Part shown: positions 1 to 10,219 of the stretch, piece by piece | Position numbering within the stretch: position 1 is the stretch's first letter | Layout: each line of letters begins with the position of its first letter | NCBI GenBank assembly: GCA_019925095.2 | Contig: CM034398.1 | Span: 7,393,001-7,457,000 of the forward strand | Direction of reading: 5' to 3' | Origin: Dendrolimus kikuchii | Lineage: Eukaryota > Arthropoda > Insecta > Lepidoptera > Lasiocampidae | DNA length: 64,000 bases | Made by a program: the position numbers and the translations under genes | The notes under the pieces: model-generated | What the model was told of the DNA's origin: nothing | What the model saw: only the letters and a program-made list of their open reading frames with translations | Database searches by the model: none

Positions 1-1300
1 ATTCATTAAGAAGCCATTCAGACGATGATGAAAGATGGTTAAAGATTATTCAGTTTTAATAACGCCTATATTGAAGACAATATGGTTGGAAACAGTTGAG
101 CAGATTGTATAGTAATTTAAAATTGAAAAAGTGATTTTTTTGGTCTTTCCTCGAAGGTATTAGACAATTCGTTTCTGTATTTCAATTTGGATGAATTAAC
201 TAAAGTGAAGAATTAATTCACATACACACAAACATAAATCTTTATTAAATGTTACAGTTATTAAGTAGCATAGTTGTTCTTGTCGTGCTTCTTTTTAAAG
301 TTAATAATTAATTTTGTTATGTACTCTCTTATTTCTAAACGATACAATCGACCATTTCCTTAATTGAATTATAATATTGTATGTTTATTTATTCTGTGAT
401 TAGCGCCTGTTTTGTATAGAGTAGTTCTCCATAATTTCCCTCCATGTTATATAACAATAATATGATGTGGTAATTATGTAGATTATAATTCAAAATCTCT
501 CAATTGTATATAGACGGTATTCACTACATGTTATTTTCATGCTGGTAGACGCGATAGATTTTTACTGTGTTTGGTTTATTTCATTACATGTAAAACTTTA
601 AGTATTTTATATAATATCTTATATTATATAATTATCTAGAATTTCCAAACAATAATGTATTAAATTCTTTTCATTCATAACCCTTTAATTAAAATAGTTT
701 ATCAATTGTGTTGTGTTGTTGTAGTTGTGCCAATTGCTAAGTTTGTTAGACTGTAAAATTGTTGGAGGGATGGCGAGGTGTTGTAAAAATGCTTGTAGAG
801 TGTGAAGAGTTAGTGTCTGTAATATGTTAAAACCGTAAGGTTCTCTGATTATAAATATGTGACCAGTTGCTGTTCTTTTATTACCATAAAGCCTTCTGAG
901 TTGTTACAAGTATTACACAAGTTATTGAATACCGTCATGTTCTTTCAGTTCTTTGCTATTATGATTTATTTACTTTATATTAGTTAATACTGTTATTGAT
1001 TTTAGTATTTTTTGACTTAATATTTAATGTGACATGTAAAATTGATTAAATTTTCTCCATACAAGATTTAGGTATAATATATTGCACACCGCTACCGGCT
1101 GAATATAGATGTACTCAACGAAAAATTGTAATAGCTTCATAACTTACCTATATTCGCAATAAATTATTATGAATTTGCTTTCCAATCAAATTGTTACAAT
1201 TTGGTAGATTCGTGTAATATCAGCGTTTAGATTAAAATTACTTTATTCCAAATAATGGTGTAATATCTTCAGAACACAGATTAGGTGTATACAGTTATAT
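1..1300. other. AT-rich intergenic sequence, nothing recognised
   Basis: No long open frame and no repeat family that I can name. The composition is strongly AT-rich with many stops in all frames. Ordinary non-coding sequence is the simplest reading. Confidence 0.6.
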
Positions 1301-1317
1301 ATTCAGAAATGTTGACT

Positions 1318-1475
1318 TGAGTTGTGAAGAATGACATGCGTGTCAATGGTCTTAAAACGAGGGATACTGAAGGCCGCGCGAAGTGGAGTAGAAAAAGTAG
1401 GAAAGCGGAACCTGGGCGTCGGAGTGAACACTCCGAACGCAACCGGGATTTAACGCTCGGATGATGATGATGATG
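1318..1475 (+). mobile_element. RTE-like LINE 3' end fragment with GAT tail
   Basis: This GC-richer block matches, as reverse complement, the non-coding stretch at 49285-49440, which lies just 3' of an RT relic on the minus strand. The sense strand here is plus, and the block ends in a short (GAT)n run at about 1460-1477. Simple-repeat tails are common on RTE-type LINEs. Only 3' untranslated sequence remains, so the clade is inferred from the companion copies at 38.4 and 49.3 kb. Confidence 0.55.
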
Positions 1476-1859
1476 ATATAACTCTAAATTCAAATACACG
1501 TGAAAATAAATAAATTATACTGCAACAGCATTATAAAGATTTCGCAAATGTTTGGTAAAATGAACTTTAGGTTTAAGATTATATTATTTATTAATAATAT
1601 TCTGCTATTTAAATATAAGGACTAAGCATGTAGTTTTGACATCGTAGACTTCTGCCCTAAACTTCCCTGAAACGGTCTGAGTCTGCCGCTGGTGTCAGAT
1701 AATATACAACAACAATAATTCTGGGGCCAGTCCTGGATGAGTATCACCATCCTGAGAATCACACCCAGGATGTCTACGTTCTATAGAAGTCAGCAGACAA
1801 ATGCTTTAACCTCTAAGTAATAGAAGTAATTAAATAAGATTGATTGAGCTTTATATAGC

Positions 1860-2035
1860 TGCAAGAAAACCAAGGGTACTGACATAGCTTGTAAAATTAG
1901 TAAGCTGAAGTGGTAGTGGGCCAATCCAATAAGTGCGGAATACTCCAGAAGTCGAGACCCTATCTTGGCAAATATTGTTAGCCCCTCCAGCCGAGTAGAC
2001 TGTCGACCTATGCAAGTTTGCAGACGATAAAAGTG
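1860..2035 (+). pseudogene. RT C-terminal relic, interrupted
   Basis: In the plus strand, 1885-1920 reads as KISKLKW then a stop then WA, and resembles KISRLKWQWVGY at 58265-58300. The two blocks stay alignable by eye on the minus strand through a shared tract ending near 2030. This is a decayed C-terminus of a LINE reverse transcriptase. It abuts the 3' end of the Jockey element, so either Jockey landed next to it or a deletion joined the two. Confidence 0.5.
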
Positions 2036-2052
2036 GAGGACCAGAATATGTA

Positions 2053-4746
2053 TTACAAACGGTAGTAGGACACGACGAGTGGATTTCGATGGTGCGGCGC
2101 GAGATCGAAATACTTACGCGAGAGCGACGTAATGTAGTTTTTGATGGAGGGAAGCTCCAGATCGCGGTGGAGGTCGACGTTACGCATATAGAGGGGAGCA
2201 CCGACGGCTCTGCGCATGAATTTGTTTTGCACGATTTGCAATTTATCTAAAAGGGCAGGCTTGGCATGGCCGAATACCACACTCGCGTATGTCATGATCG
2301 GGCGGATGCATGTTTTATACAAAGTAAGCTTGTGTCTGAGGGACATTTTGCTTCGTTTGTCTATCATGGGTGCTAAACGACCCATCACAAATCGCGCTCT
2401 ATTTCGGATTATAGTGATATGCTCGTTGAAGCGCAAGTTCCGATCTAGGGTGACACCCAGGTATTTGGTGTACTTTTCCCAGGGAATTTGTTGTTCGTAG
2501 AGCGAAATGGTTTTTAGGCGAAGGCAAGCGCGTTTGGGGGAGCGAAGCGTGCCCGGGGAAAAGAACATTGCTGCGCTTTTCTCCGGGTTTACCTCTATCC
2601 TCCATTTGCGAAACCATTCGCCTAGCTCTGTGACAGCTGCCTGCAGCCGGACGCAAGCCATTTGTCGGTTGCGATCTGATGTATAGAGTGCGGTGTCATC
2701 CGCGAAGAGGGCTAACTCCACATCTGGAGTTTTTGGGATGTCGCTGGTGTACAGCGTGAAAAGTAGTGGGGACAGGGCCGAGCCCTGTGGTACACCGGCT
2801 GTGAGTGGGTGAGGGGACGAGCGCGTTCCCTCCACTCGAAAACGGAAGCTTCGGCCTAAGAGGAAGTCTCGCAAGATGAGCACGAGTCTGTCTGGCACAC
2901 CGAACTGGTACAACTTGTAAATCAAGCCGTTGTGCCAGACCTTGTCGAAGGCTTTTGCTACGTCTAGGAACAGTGCGGCTGTTCCTATAGGGCGGGGGCG
3001 ATGGGCAAAGTGAGATAGTATGTGCTCCGTGATGCGGTGCACCTGTTGCACACATGAGTGTCTAGCACGGAAGCCAAATTGCTCATCAGGTAATAGATGT
3101 TTGCTGAAGGCAAAATCTCTAAGTCGTGAGAGGATGACTCTCTCGTAAAGCTTGCTGAGTGCGCTTAGTAGGCTGATTGGACGGTAGCTGGACGGTTTAT
3201 TAGCCGGTTTTCCCGGCTTGTGAATACCAATGACATCTGCCTCCTTCCAGATCGCGGGGAAGGAGCAGTTTGTTATGGCGGCATTAAAGATGCTCACCAG
3301 GATTATAATTAGATGGGCGGGTAGGAGTTTTAAAACGCGATTGTTGATGCCATCGGTCCCTGGGGCCTTTCGCGGTTTGAGAGACTTGATCAGATCTTGC
3401 ACTTCTTCGACTGTGACCGGGTCGAGTGTGGTTTCCGCTGGTAAGGAGGATCTACGTTCGACCTCGGAGTCCACCTCCGTCAGGTGTGACTGGTCGACGT
3501 TTTGCGTAGTGGGGGAGCATTGAAGCTCTAGACTCTGAGCAAGGCACTCGGCTTTCTCCTCGTCATCGAACGCCTCGGTGTTGTCGGCTCTTTCTAGCGC
3601 GGGTATGACAGTAAGGGTGTCTGATTTGAGAGCTCTAGCCAGCTTCCAGTACGCCTGGTGAGTTGGTTCGATATCCCTCAACGTTCTGTCCCAACGTTGT
3701 TCCCTGACTTCCCGGATACGTAGTTTGACCTCGCGCTCTAGTTCGCGGAGTCGGATTCTGTTATCCTCGGTGGGATATCTGTCATGAGCTCTGGAGGCGG
3801 CTCTCTTTTCCCTCAGCAGTACCCTCACCTCGTCCGGCAGGCATAAGTGGCGGTCATCCTCCACTGGCACCTGCCTGGACGAGTTCCGCACTGCGGATTG
3901 AAGGTGGCTGGTGAGGGCTTCGATCGCCCTCTCCGTGTCTTGGCGGGACCCGATGTGATCTGGGATGCGGTCCAGGTCTTGTGAGCTGGTTGCCTTGAGG
4001 AGGTCCCCAAGTCTCAACCAGTCCACAGAGGTCCTAGTTTCAGATGTCTGGTCTGTCTGTGGTCCTAATCTAAGGATAACCGGACGATGGTCCGAGTCTA
4101 TATCGTCCATCGTTTCGATCGAATGGAACTGAAGAGTTACGCCCCTCAGTAATGCTAGGTCGAGAGTGTTTGGGGTCCCCCAGTCGCGGTTGGGGGGATA
4201 TCTTGTGGGGGTCATGGGCGTTAGTATATCAAACAAAAGATTGTCTGATATATTTATTAGGGCTCTGCCATTGGTGTTAGTGGTATTGCAATTCCACTGC
4301 TCGTGTTTGCAATTCAGATCTCCGGCTATTATAACAGCCGGGCCTAGGTTGAATAGGGCTTCTAGGTCTTTTTTAATAAGGGTTTTTTGGCATGCGAGGT
4401 ATGCTGAGACTATGACTAGAGGTTGGTGGCCAGTCATTGCTAGTCTGCAGGCGGATACCTCCATACCTTCTAGTGGAGGGGTGACTACAGGCATGCAGTG
4501 TAGGGATCTCCTGAAATAGATCAGGGTGCCGCCACCACGGCCTACCCTGTCATGTCTAGTGACCCGATAGTTAGAGATCTTTGGATCTCTATTACTCGGT
4601 TTCAGGAAGGTCTCCTGTACTAGTAGTATATCTACTTGATTGGTAACCAGGAAGTCATGGACCAAGTCGCGCTGGTTTCGAAGGCCGTTGGCGTTATAAG
4701 TCGCCAGAGTCAATGAGCGTGGTTTATTTCTACCTACATGCGCCAT
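2053..4746 (-). CDS. Jockey-like ORF2: endonuclease-reverse transcriptase
   Basis: The 897-residue polyprotein is the expected length for Jockey ORF2. An APE-type endonuclease occupies about residues 10-230: TYNANGLRNQ near 16, VQETF near 43, GDLNCKHEQWNC near 142 and SDHRPVI near 218. The reverse transcriptase follows: KAPGTDGINN near 460, motif A FLDVAKAFDKVWH near 592, motif B AGVPQGSALSPLLF near 650, the catalytic FADD near 681, then YLGVTLDRNL in the thumb. The C-terminus LSRKYFDLAPHHRNP resembles Jockey family ends. In this family the protein nicks target DNA and copies the element RNA by target-primed reverse transcription. The start is the first Met, 38 nt after the ORF1 stop, so translation probably depends on reinitiation or a similar coupling. 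No frameshift or stop was seen. The assignment to Jockey rather than a sister clade rests on motif style. Confidence 0.92.
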   Translation of the reverse strand: MAHVGRNKPRSLTLATYNANGLRNQRDLVHDFLVTNQVDILLVQETFLKPSNRDPKISNYRVTRHDRVGRGGGTLIYFRRSLHCMPVVTPPLEGMEVSACRLAMTGHQPLVIVSAYLACQKTLIKKDLEALFNLGPAVIIAGDLNCKHEQWNCNTTNTNGRALINISDNLLFDILTPMTPTRYPPNRDWGTPNTLDLALLRGVTLQFHSIETMDDIDSDHRPVILRLGPQTDQTSETRTSVDWLRLGDLLKATSSQDLDRIPDHIGSRQDTERAIEALTSHLQSAVRNSSRQVPVEDDRHLCLPDEVRVLLREKRAASRAHDRYPTEDNRIRLRELEREVKLRIREVREQRWDRTLRDIEPTHQAYWKLARALKSDTLTVIPALERADNTEAFDDEEKAECLAQSLELQCSPTTQNVDQSHLTEVDSEVERRSSLPAETTLDPVTVEEVQDLIKSLKPRKAPGTDGINNRVLKLLPAHLIIILVSIFNAAITNCSFPAIWKEADVIGIHKPGKPANKPSSYRPISLLSALSKLYERVILSRLRDFAFSKHLLPDEQFGFRARHSCVQQVHRITEHILSHFAHRPRPIGTAALFLDVAKAFDKVWHNGLIYKLYQFGVPDRLVLILRDFLLGRSFRFRVEGTRSSPHPLTAGVPQGSALSPLLFTLYTSDIPKTPDVELALFADDTALYTSDRNRQMACVRLQAAVTELGEWFRKWRIEVNPEKSAAMFFSPGTLRSPKRACLRLKTISLYEQQIPWEKYTKYLGVTLDRNLRFNEHITIIRNRARFVMGRLAPMIDKRSKMSLRHKLTLYKTCIRPIMTYASVVFGHAKPALLDKLQIVQNKFMRRAVGAPLYMRNVDLHRDLELPSIKNYITSLSRKYFDLAPHHRNPLVVSYYRL

Positions 4747-4784
4747 TTGTTACCGGTAACAAGAATTTGTACTAGGTTGTTTAG

Positions 4785-6659
4785 TTACAACGATCTAAGT
4801 ATTTGGAGGAGGTACGCGTGATCCATTTCGATCACGAGTTGATCCCGGAGGGAGGGTTGAGTTGACTCTGAAACTTGTCTCAGTTTCCGAGCCAAGAGTT
4901 GGACCTCTTCCAGGTCGAAGGGCAAGTTCTTGGCGAATTTAGTCGCCAAAGCTAAGTCCTCCGCTATAGAGTGGTGGGCCGATGGCCCAGAAGGTGCCTT
5001 AGAAATGGGGGCGGGGGAGAGGGTGGCCGAGGGTAGGCCGGCCATAACTGGGGCACGCGTCCTCAGCGGAGGAAACGCTTCCGTCGTGGGAAGACCCGTC
5101 CAGTGGTTTACCACTGGAGGGGGGGCCGCCACGAATGCGGGTTTGTTCGGCACTTTTCTAGTGCCTTTTTGGGCATTGCCCTTTCCGACCTTACGTTTGG
5201 GTCGGGGGGCGGCAGGGCAGCCTCTGTAGTTAGCAGGGTGACCCGCTTGGCCGCAGAGGATGCAGCTGGGTGGCTCCGGGGAGTCCCGGGTGCGAGTGCA
5301 CTCCGAGGTCCCGTGGTCGCCCAGGCACTTGACGCACCTGGGACGGGATTGACAATGAAGGGCAGAGTGCCCATAAAGTTGGCAGCGATGACACTGCCGT
5401 AGTGTATGTTTTTCGTGTGGACGTTCCACACGAAGGCCAGAGAGGCCACAGACCTTCTCAAGTTCGAAGATCTTTTTCCCCTCTGGGGAGAGGTCGAGGA
5501 CAACCAATACTAGGTTTAGAGGCGACTTTGTGGCGTCGCCTCTGTGCATACGGTGCACTTCGTGCACTGGTAGGGCTTGGGACTTAAGGTCCTCTAGAAT
5601 GTAGGAACTTTCAATTTCCTGAGGAAGTCCGCGAATTACAGCCCGAAGGCGTTTTTCTTCTGGCAGGGCGTAAGTGTAGTAACCGATTTTACGGTCACAT
5701 AATAGAGTAGTTAGGGCGCGGTGGTCACTTGAAGATGTGACCATAACTTTGATGCCGTGTTGGGTATCACGGGCCTCTTTTATGGAGATTGCCTTACCTG
5801 GCAGTTCCTTAGCGAGTTGAAGCCAATGAGCTTTCTCGCGGATGATCAGGGGTGGCGGCGGGCGCTGTGAAGGTGGCCCAGGGCGGCTGGAAGGTGCCAT
5901 TGTCGGTTTTGTGCCCGCAGTGGGGGCGGGGTTGGGGGGGACCTCCCTCTGGGTCTTACGTTTTTTACTACGATTGACGGTTATGAAACCGTCATCGTCT
6001 TCGCGGTCTAAGGGGATATTCGCGGGAGGCGCGACATCCATGGGGGTAATTTCATCGGCTGGTGTAAGAGGGGCAACCCTGAGGTATTGCGAACCTTCAG
6101 TGGTTAAGTCGATTTCTCGACGAGAATCGATTACGCGATGGATGGGCGAACGCGAACGCGATGTCGTCGAACTCGCGGAGCTCGAACGCGGTTTTCCCGG
6201 TGTGGGACCGCGAGAAAACGAGGCGCGCGACTTTGGTGCCACACGGTGGGCGTCGTTGAGCGGGGGTGCGGGCGGCGGGCGCACCGGTAACACGGCGGGT
6301 ACGGACGCGGGGGGCGCGGGCGCTGCGGTAGAGCGCAGGTGGTCTGCGGCATGTGCGGCTGCGGGGGTCGCGGGGGGTGCGATGGTCGCGGCAGATGCGG
6401 GCGCGGGGAGGGGGGCCTGCGCGGGGGCCCTTTGCACGTGTGACTCGCGGGACACAGGTTTCTCGGAATTAAGTTCCGAGATAACAACGGACGCCATTGA
6501 TTGGGACTCCGGAGTCCTCAAAAATTGGTCGAGTGCTTGAGGGAATTGCTGTCGTAAAAACGACAGCAAACCCTCTAACAGCGACGGAGAGGCCTCCACG
6601 CCGTCCATTGTCCCTGAGGGGGACGAACGATTTGGTGGAAAAACCACCTGATGATGCAC
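4785..6659 (-). CDS. Jockey-like ORF1: gag-like RNA-binding protein
   Basis: A 624-residue protein. Residues about 70-280 are rich in Pro, Ala and Ser and look disordered, with a basic stretch SKKRKTQRE near 231. Residues about 320-415 (for example LRAVIRGLPQEI and VHEVHRMHRG) resemble the domain that commonly precedes zinc knuckles in Jockey-group ORF1 proteins. Three CCHC-type knuckles lie at about 423-480: CHRCQLYGHSALHC (CX2CX4HX4C), CVKCLGDHGTSEC and CILCGQAGHPANYRGC. Family members bind element RNA and form ribonucleoprotein particles. The start is the first Met of the frame; a second Met at residue 18 (MDGVEAS) is a plausible alternative. It pairs with ORF2 just downstream on the same strand. 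Confidence 0.88.
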   Translation of the reverse strand: MHHQVVFPPNRSSPSGTMDGVEASPSLLEGLLSFLRQQFPQALDQFLRTPESQSMASVVISELNSEKPVSRESHVQRAPAQAPLPAPASAATIAPPATPAAAHAADHLRSTAAPAPPASVPAVLPVRPPPAPPLNDAHRVAPKSRASFSRGPTPGKPRSSSASSTTSRSRSPIHRVIDSRREIDLTTEGSQYLRVAPLTPADEITPMDVAPPANIPLDREDDDGFITVNRSKKRKTQREVPPNPAPTAGTKPTMAPSSRPGPPSQRPPPPLIIREKAHWLQLAKELPGKAISIKEARDTQHGIKVMVTSSSDHRALTTLLCDRKIGYYTYALPEEKRLRAVIRGLPQEIESSYILEDLKSQALPVHEVHRMHRGDATKSPLNLVLVVLDLSPEGKKIFELEKVCGLSGLRVERPHEKHTLRQCHRCQLYGHSALHCQSRPRCVKCLGDHGTSECTRTRDSPEPPSCILCGQAGHPANYRGCPAAPRPKRKVGKGNAQKGTRKVPNKPAFVAAPPPVVNHWTGLPTTEAFPPLRTRAPVMAGLPSATLSPAPISKAPSGPSAHHSIAEDLALATKFAKNLPFDLEEVQLLARKLRQVSESTQPSLRDQLVIEMDHAYLLQILRSL

Positions 6660-6699
6660 TTTTCACTGCACTGAATTATGTTGAGACGACTTCCTAAGC

Positions 6700-7055
6700 C
6701 TATTCAAGCTCCAGTTAATTTGTCGGCAACAAAGCTATAAATACCCAAATCAAGCTATTTGACAGGTGTCATAAACAATCATTTGCAAATAGTCCAGTTA
6801 TTCGCCACACTTACTTGGCATTTATATTAATCAAAATGAAATACAGTTAGATATTCGACGTATTTTTATTAGTTTTTTTGTGTACTACCCACAGAAAAAG
6901 AATAGTAGATTTAACAATTTGTAAATTTGAATATCATCTAAAGCCTACATGAATAGGTTCTGAAATTATTAAAGTCTTAATATTATAAAATTTATTTGCA
7001 CAATTCAAATCAATACAGTAAAGATGTACTTTACAGTATAATAAGACAAGTTGTC
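6700..7055. other. AT-rich sequence beyond the Jockey 5' end
   Basis: No coding potential and no recognised repeat. The composition drops abruptly from GC-rich Jockey sequence to AT-rich background, which marks the 5' side of the insertion. Confidence 0.5.
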
Positions 7056-7057
7056 GT

Positions 7058-7304
7058 CGCATCTGATGGAAAGCGGTTACCATTGCCTATGGACATTTGT
7101 AACACCAAACGTGCTGACAATGTGCTGCCAGTCGTTTAACAATGGCAGAATGCAACTAAAAGTTGTTATGATGGCATACTCTAGACCACGGGTATCAGCC
7201 ATCTAGACGGACACATACCCTACCACCTGGCTGTGGGTAGGTTTGTCACTTCTTACGATATACGCAAGAAGTTGTATTCTATCTCCGTTCCTGCACGGAC
7301 AAAT
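7058..7304 (+). mobile_element. R300 family copy (degraded)
   Basis: This matches the R300 landmarks in order: GATGGAAAGCGGTTACCAT near 7065, CCTATGGACATTTG near 7088, GTTGTTATG near 7163, CCTACCACCTGGCTGTGGG near 7208, and the terminal block CTCCGTTCCTGCACGG near 7283. The first ~25 bases and the GGCCGC part of the 3' region are altered. R300 is an unnamed short interspersed element of about 300 bp found about a dozen times in this window. No coding function. Confidence 0.75.
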
Positions 7305-7439
7305 TACTATACATATTTACAAATAAAAATGGTAAGTTGCCGTCAGTGGAGAGCGTTCTCAAAAAGCTGGCCGCATTTCCACACTGTGTGGCACCAGGCC
7401 AACCTTTTGATCACACGAGACTTCTTTCAATCGCATTAA

Positions 7440-7645
7440 AAGCTCTGGATAGAGTTGGTAAGCCTTGCAGTTTTTATATAATACGAGGGAAGCCGCGGGC
7501 AAAAGCTAGCATATATAAACTTTCCTTAAAAAAATACCTAACTGATGGTGAAAACCGCTTAACAATCCGTTGAGTGGTTTAGGGATTTAGCGGATATACA
7601 GACAGACAGATATGGAAATCGGCTTTGTTTATTACTATGTAAAGA
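7440..7645 (+). mobile_element. TE relic containing GCCGCGGGCAAAAGCTAG
   Basis: Contains a GCCGCGGGCAAAAGCTAG block (CTAG at 7506-7509), like Helitron 3' ends elsewhere in the window. A tail follows with AACCGCTTAACAATCCGTTG and AAATCGGCTTTGTTTATTAC, a repeat type common in moth and butterfly genomes. The boundaries are vague. Confidence 0.4.
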
Positions 7646-7649
7646 TAAA

Positions 7650-8277
7650 AAAGATGTGATGGTTACAGACTATTATTTTCACAGAAGCTGTTAGGTTTTC
7701 TCCCGTTAAAGGTCGTGAAAGCGATCAATAAGTAACGAGTAGTGAAAGCGTGACTTCAGTTAGTTCATTAACATTATTTTTTTATCAAAAAGTTATTTCA
7801 AGTGATTTTTTAATAATGATGGATTTTTAGAAATTGTAATACCATGTAATATCTCAGGATCGTGGACGGCAATGTTTTAAAAGACATCAAAAACTTGGAC
7901 CGCGTAAAATCAGTGAAATCACGCTGGTGATATGTTAAGTGTTTCCGGTTATTCTAACCGGCGTGACAAGTGATTTATGTTATCATTCGTTATATAACTA
8001 GTGATATGTGAAATATTCCATCTCTAGTGAGAGGGGCAAAATAACTTGTTAGTTACGTGGTAAGGCATTTGCCCTTCTGAATGGCTATCACCCCAGATCT
8101 AGTGTATGCTCCCATAACAACCTTATGTTCTGGCATTACAGGCCAAGTTTCAGTACCCCTTTTGCATCAAATGGGTCGCCTACCGGTTTGCTGTACTCTA
8201 GAAATATAAAAATTTTGATGCAGCATCAAGTTCTGAAGTAACTCACTAGTAGGTATTTATAAAAGTTTGCATGCTTA
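7650..8277. other. Intergenic, no recognised feature
   Basis: No long ORF and no clear repeat. Composition is mixed and AT-rich. Confidence 0.45.
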
Positions 8278-8512
8278 TCTTATACTAATAAATAAAGCTG
8301 AAGAGTTTGTTTGATTGAATGCGCTAATCTCAGGAACTACTGGTCTGATTTGAAAAATTCTTTCATTGTTAGATAGCCCATTTATCGAGGAAGGCTATAG
8401 GTAAATAGCATCACGCTAAGATCAATCGGAGCGGAGTACTAATCAAGAATGTTTTAAAATCGGGGGGTTTTGAAAACAAATTTCACGCGGACGACGTCGC
8501 GGGCACAACTAG
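8278..8512 (+). mobile_element. Short non-autonomous Helitron (HelB type)
   Basis: Starts with TC at 8278 and ends with CTAG at 8509-8512. It is flanked by A (8277) and T (8513), the canonical A|T Helitron target. Just inside the 3' end, CGCGGACGACGTCGCG folds into a short hairpin. The body (AAGCTGAAGAGTTTG, GCTAATCTCAGGAAC, GATAGCCCATTTATCG) matches the element at 36793. At 235 bp it cannot encode a Rep-helicase. Confidence 0.8.
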
Positions 8513-9320
8513 TATTATCATAAATAAGTAACTTTTTTGGTATATTTATTTTGTTCTATTGCCATGTATTAAGCTTTAAAAAATGCTATTATATAAAGTA
8601 GCACACGTACTAAAATGTATTCGCGCATTGTTATATACGTAAAACATTTTTTTAAATGTTAAAATGGGAGCGATTTATGAAATTTAGAATAAATTTAAAT
8701 TAAAAATACAGCGGTAATCGCTGTACAGGATAAAGCCGCGTGGCTGTTCCCTAAACGTCCGGCGAGTGTTGTAATCGAATAATAATGAAGACTTAAAATC
8801 TTATATAAAACATTATAATAATATTCAAAGTCAGCTTTACTGTGAATATATTCTCACACCAGTGTGGTATCATGTTCATCTTGTGTTTTCAATTTTCAAT
8901 TAATCTTGCGCCAAACGTTTTTCTATATTGTCTGCGCAATGATTAAAACTGTTATTAGACGGATCAACGAAATTGAATCAATTTGGTTGAAAGTTACAGA
9001 GCCGAATGGACACGACGGCATTCAATGACATCGAATGATTGAATTGAGTTAGTAATTCACCTTGATATGAGTATAAGTCTTTGCACAGAAAGCTGAGCGC
9101 AGATTGTATGTAATGGAATGTAGCGTGGATTGGTTATTCTGATTCAAAATTGCTCTTTCATCTTTTCTTCTGAAAATGGCAATTTATATTTTTATTTTCA
9201 TTACGTGTTAAATTTACATGAAATAAATAATCTCACAACCTTATAACTTACCTGTAAAAAAAAATATTTCGGGGCATGGCCTATTTATGTTTAGGTCATA
9301 TAGTGGGAAAGTAAAATATA
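8513..9320. other. Intergenic, no recognised feature
   Basis: AT-rich with no supportable ORF. Nothing repeated elsewhere in the window was seen. Confidence 0.45.
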
Positions 9321-9652
9321 ATAAGCTTTTTTAAAAAGGTTTTTAAATACAAGCTTTTGAGATCCTGGATATAATTTAGCAGCAGAGTGCTAGCCAAGAC
9401 AAGTAAAACGAGCCCAAAAACGACGGGTCTATCTTGTTTAGTACAGAAGTTCCTATGGCCACCTTCCGACTCCATCATGACATCAGCTCCATGGTACACT
9501 CCACATTATTGTATCGTCACGCGATATACATATGCGTGCAAAATTTCAGCTCCATCGGAAACAGGGAAGTTGGTCAAATTTAACTTGCAAGATTCCACCC
9601 GAACTTACATACATACATAGGTACATCCATTGCCAGTTAAATAAAAGCTTGT
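9321..9652 (-). mobile_element. 330-bp repeat, inverted partner of 12051-12383
   Basis: Nearly the same sequence occurs in opposite orientation at 12051-12383. Both ends carry AAGCTT-rich motifs: AATAAGCTTTTTTAAAAAGG at the low-coordinate end and AAATAAAAGCTTGT at the other, giving a weak terminal inverted repeat around ACAAGCTTTT. Internal landmarks are GACGGGTCTATCTTGTTTAG and GCAAAATTTCAGCTCCATCG. No transposase. Probably a non-autonomous element; class not determined. Confidence 0.65.
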
Positions 9653-9908
9653 AATAACAATTTATAATGTTTATGTTACAGTAAAATATTTATAGGTGTA
9701 CCAAAGAGTTTGCATTGCTTCATATCAGTGACGTGACAATAGTGGACAATGGCTGTATCCGATCATATTCGATTAGATGAATCGATACACGTTGATATGC
9801 ACAATTCACGTACAAGTATGTTACAATATACACAAACATGAGTAATATTATTTATTAAAATCATAAACTTAACAAAATATACTTATTATTCTATGTAGGT
9901 ATTTTTTT

Positions 9909-10216
9909 TTTATTGCGTGAGTTCATCAGACAGGGAGACGGCCTACTTGATGGAAAGCGGTTACCATCGCCTATGGACATTTGCAACACTAAAGGTGCTA
10001 CAAATGCGCTGCTGCTCTCTTAAAGGAGACTCGAACCTGGTCATTAATGCCGGAACACAACACAAGGTTGTTATGGCGGCATACTCTAGACCAGGGGTGG
10101 TAGCCATCCAGTCGGGCAAATGGCCTACCACCTGCCTGTGGGTTGTTTAGTCGCCTCTTACGACAGGCCGCCCGGCCGCAGGTAATTTGTATTCTTTCTC
10201 CGTTCCTGCACGGATA
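9909..10216 (+). mobile_element. R300 family copy (near full length)
   Basis: One of the better R300 copies: TTTTTATTGC at the start, GAGTTCATCAGACAGGGAG, TTGATGGAAAGCGGTTACCA, ACCTGGTCATTAATGCCGG, ACGACAGGCCGCCCGGCCGC, and the end CTCCGTTCCTGCACGG. The outermost ends show an imperfect inverted relation (TTATTGC at the start; CCTGCACGGATAA at the end). Confidence 0.85.
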
Positions 10217-10219
10217 ATT

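Larger units (their letters stand above)
2040..6690 (-). mobile_element. Jockey-type non-LTR retrotransposon, both ORFs open
   Basis: A two-ORF LINE on the minus strand: ORF1 at 6659-4785, a 38-bp spacer, and ORF2 at 4746-2053. The GC content is clearly above the surrounding DNA. The 5' leader upstream of ORF1 is short (to about 6690). No A-tail or T-run is visible beyond ORF2, where sequence related to another RT relic begins at about 2030, so the 3' UTR seems to be missing and no target-site duplication can be assigned. Open frames in both ORFs suggest a recent copy, but the missing tail argues against it being a complete mobile unit. Confidence 0.85.

Noticed and set aside
5842..6540. 232-codon plus-strand ORF
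   Set aside because: Antisense shadow of Jockey ORF1, produced by its GC-rich Pro/Ala region.
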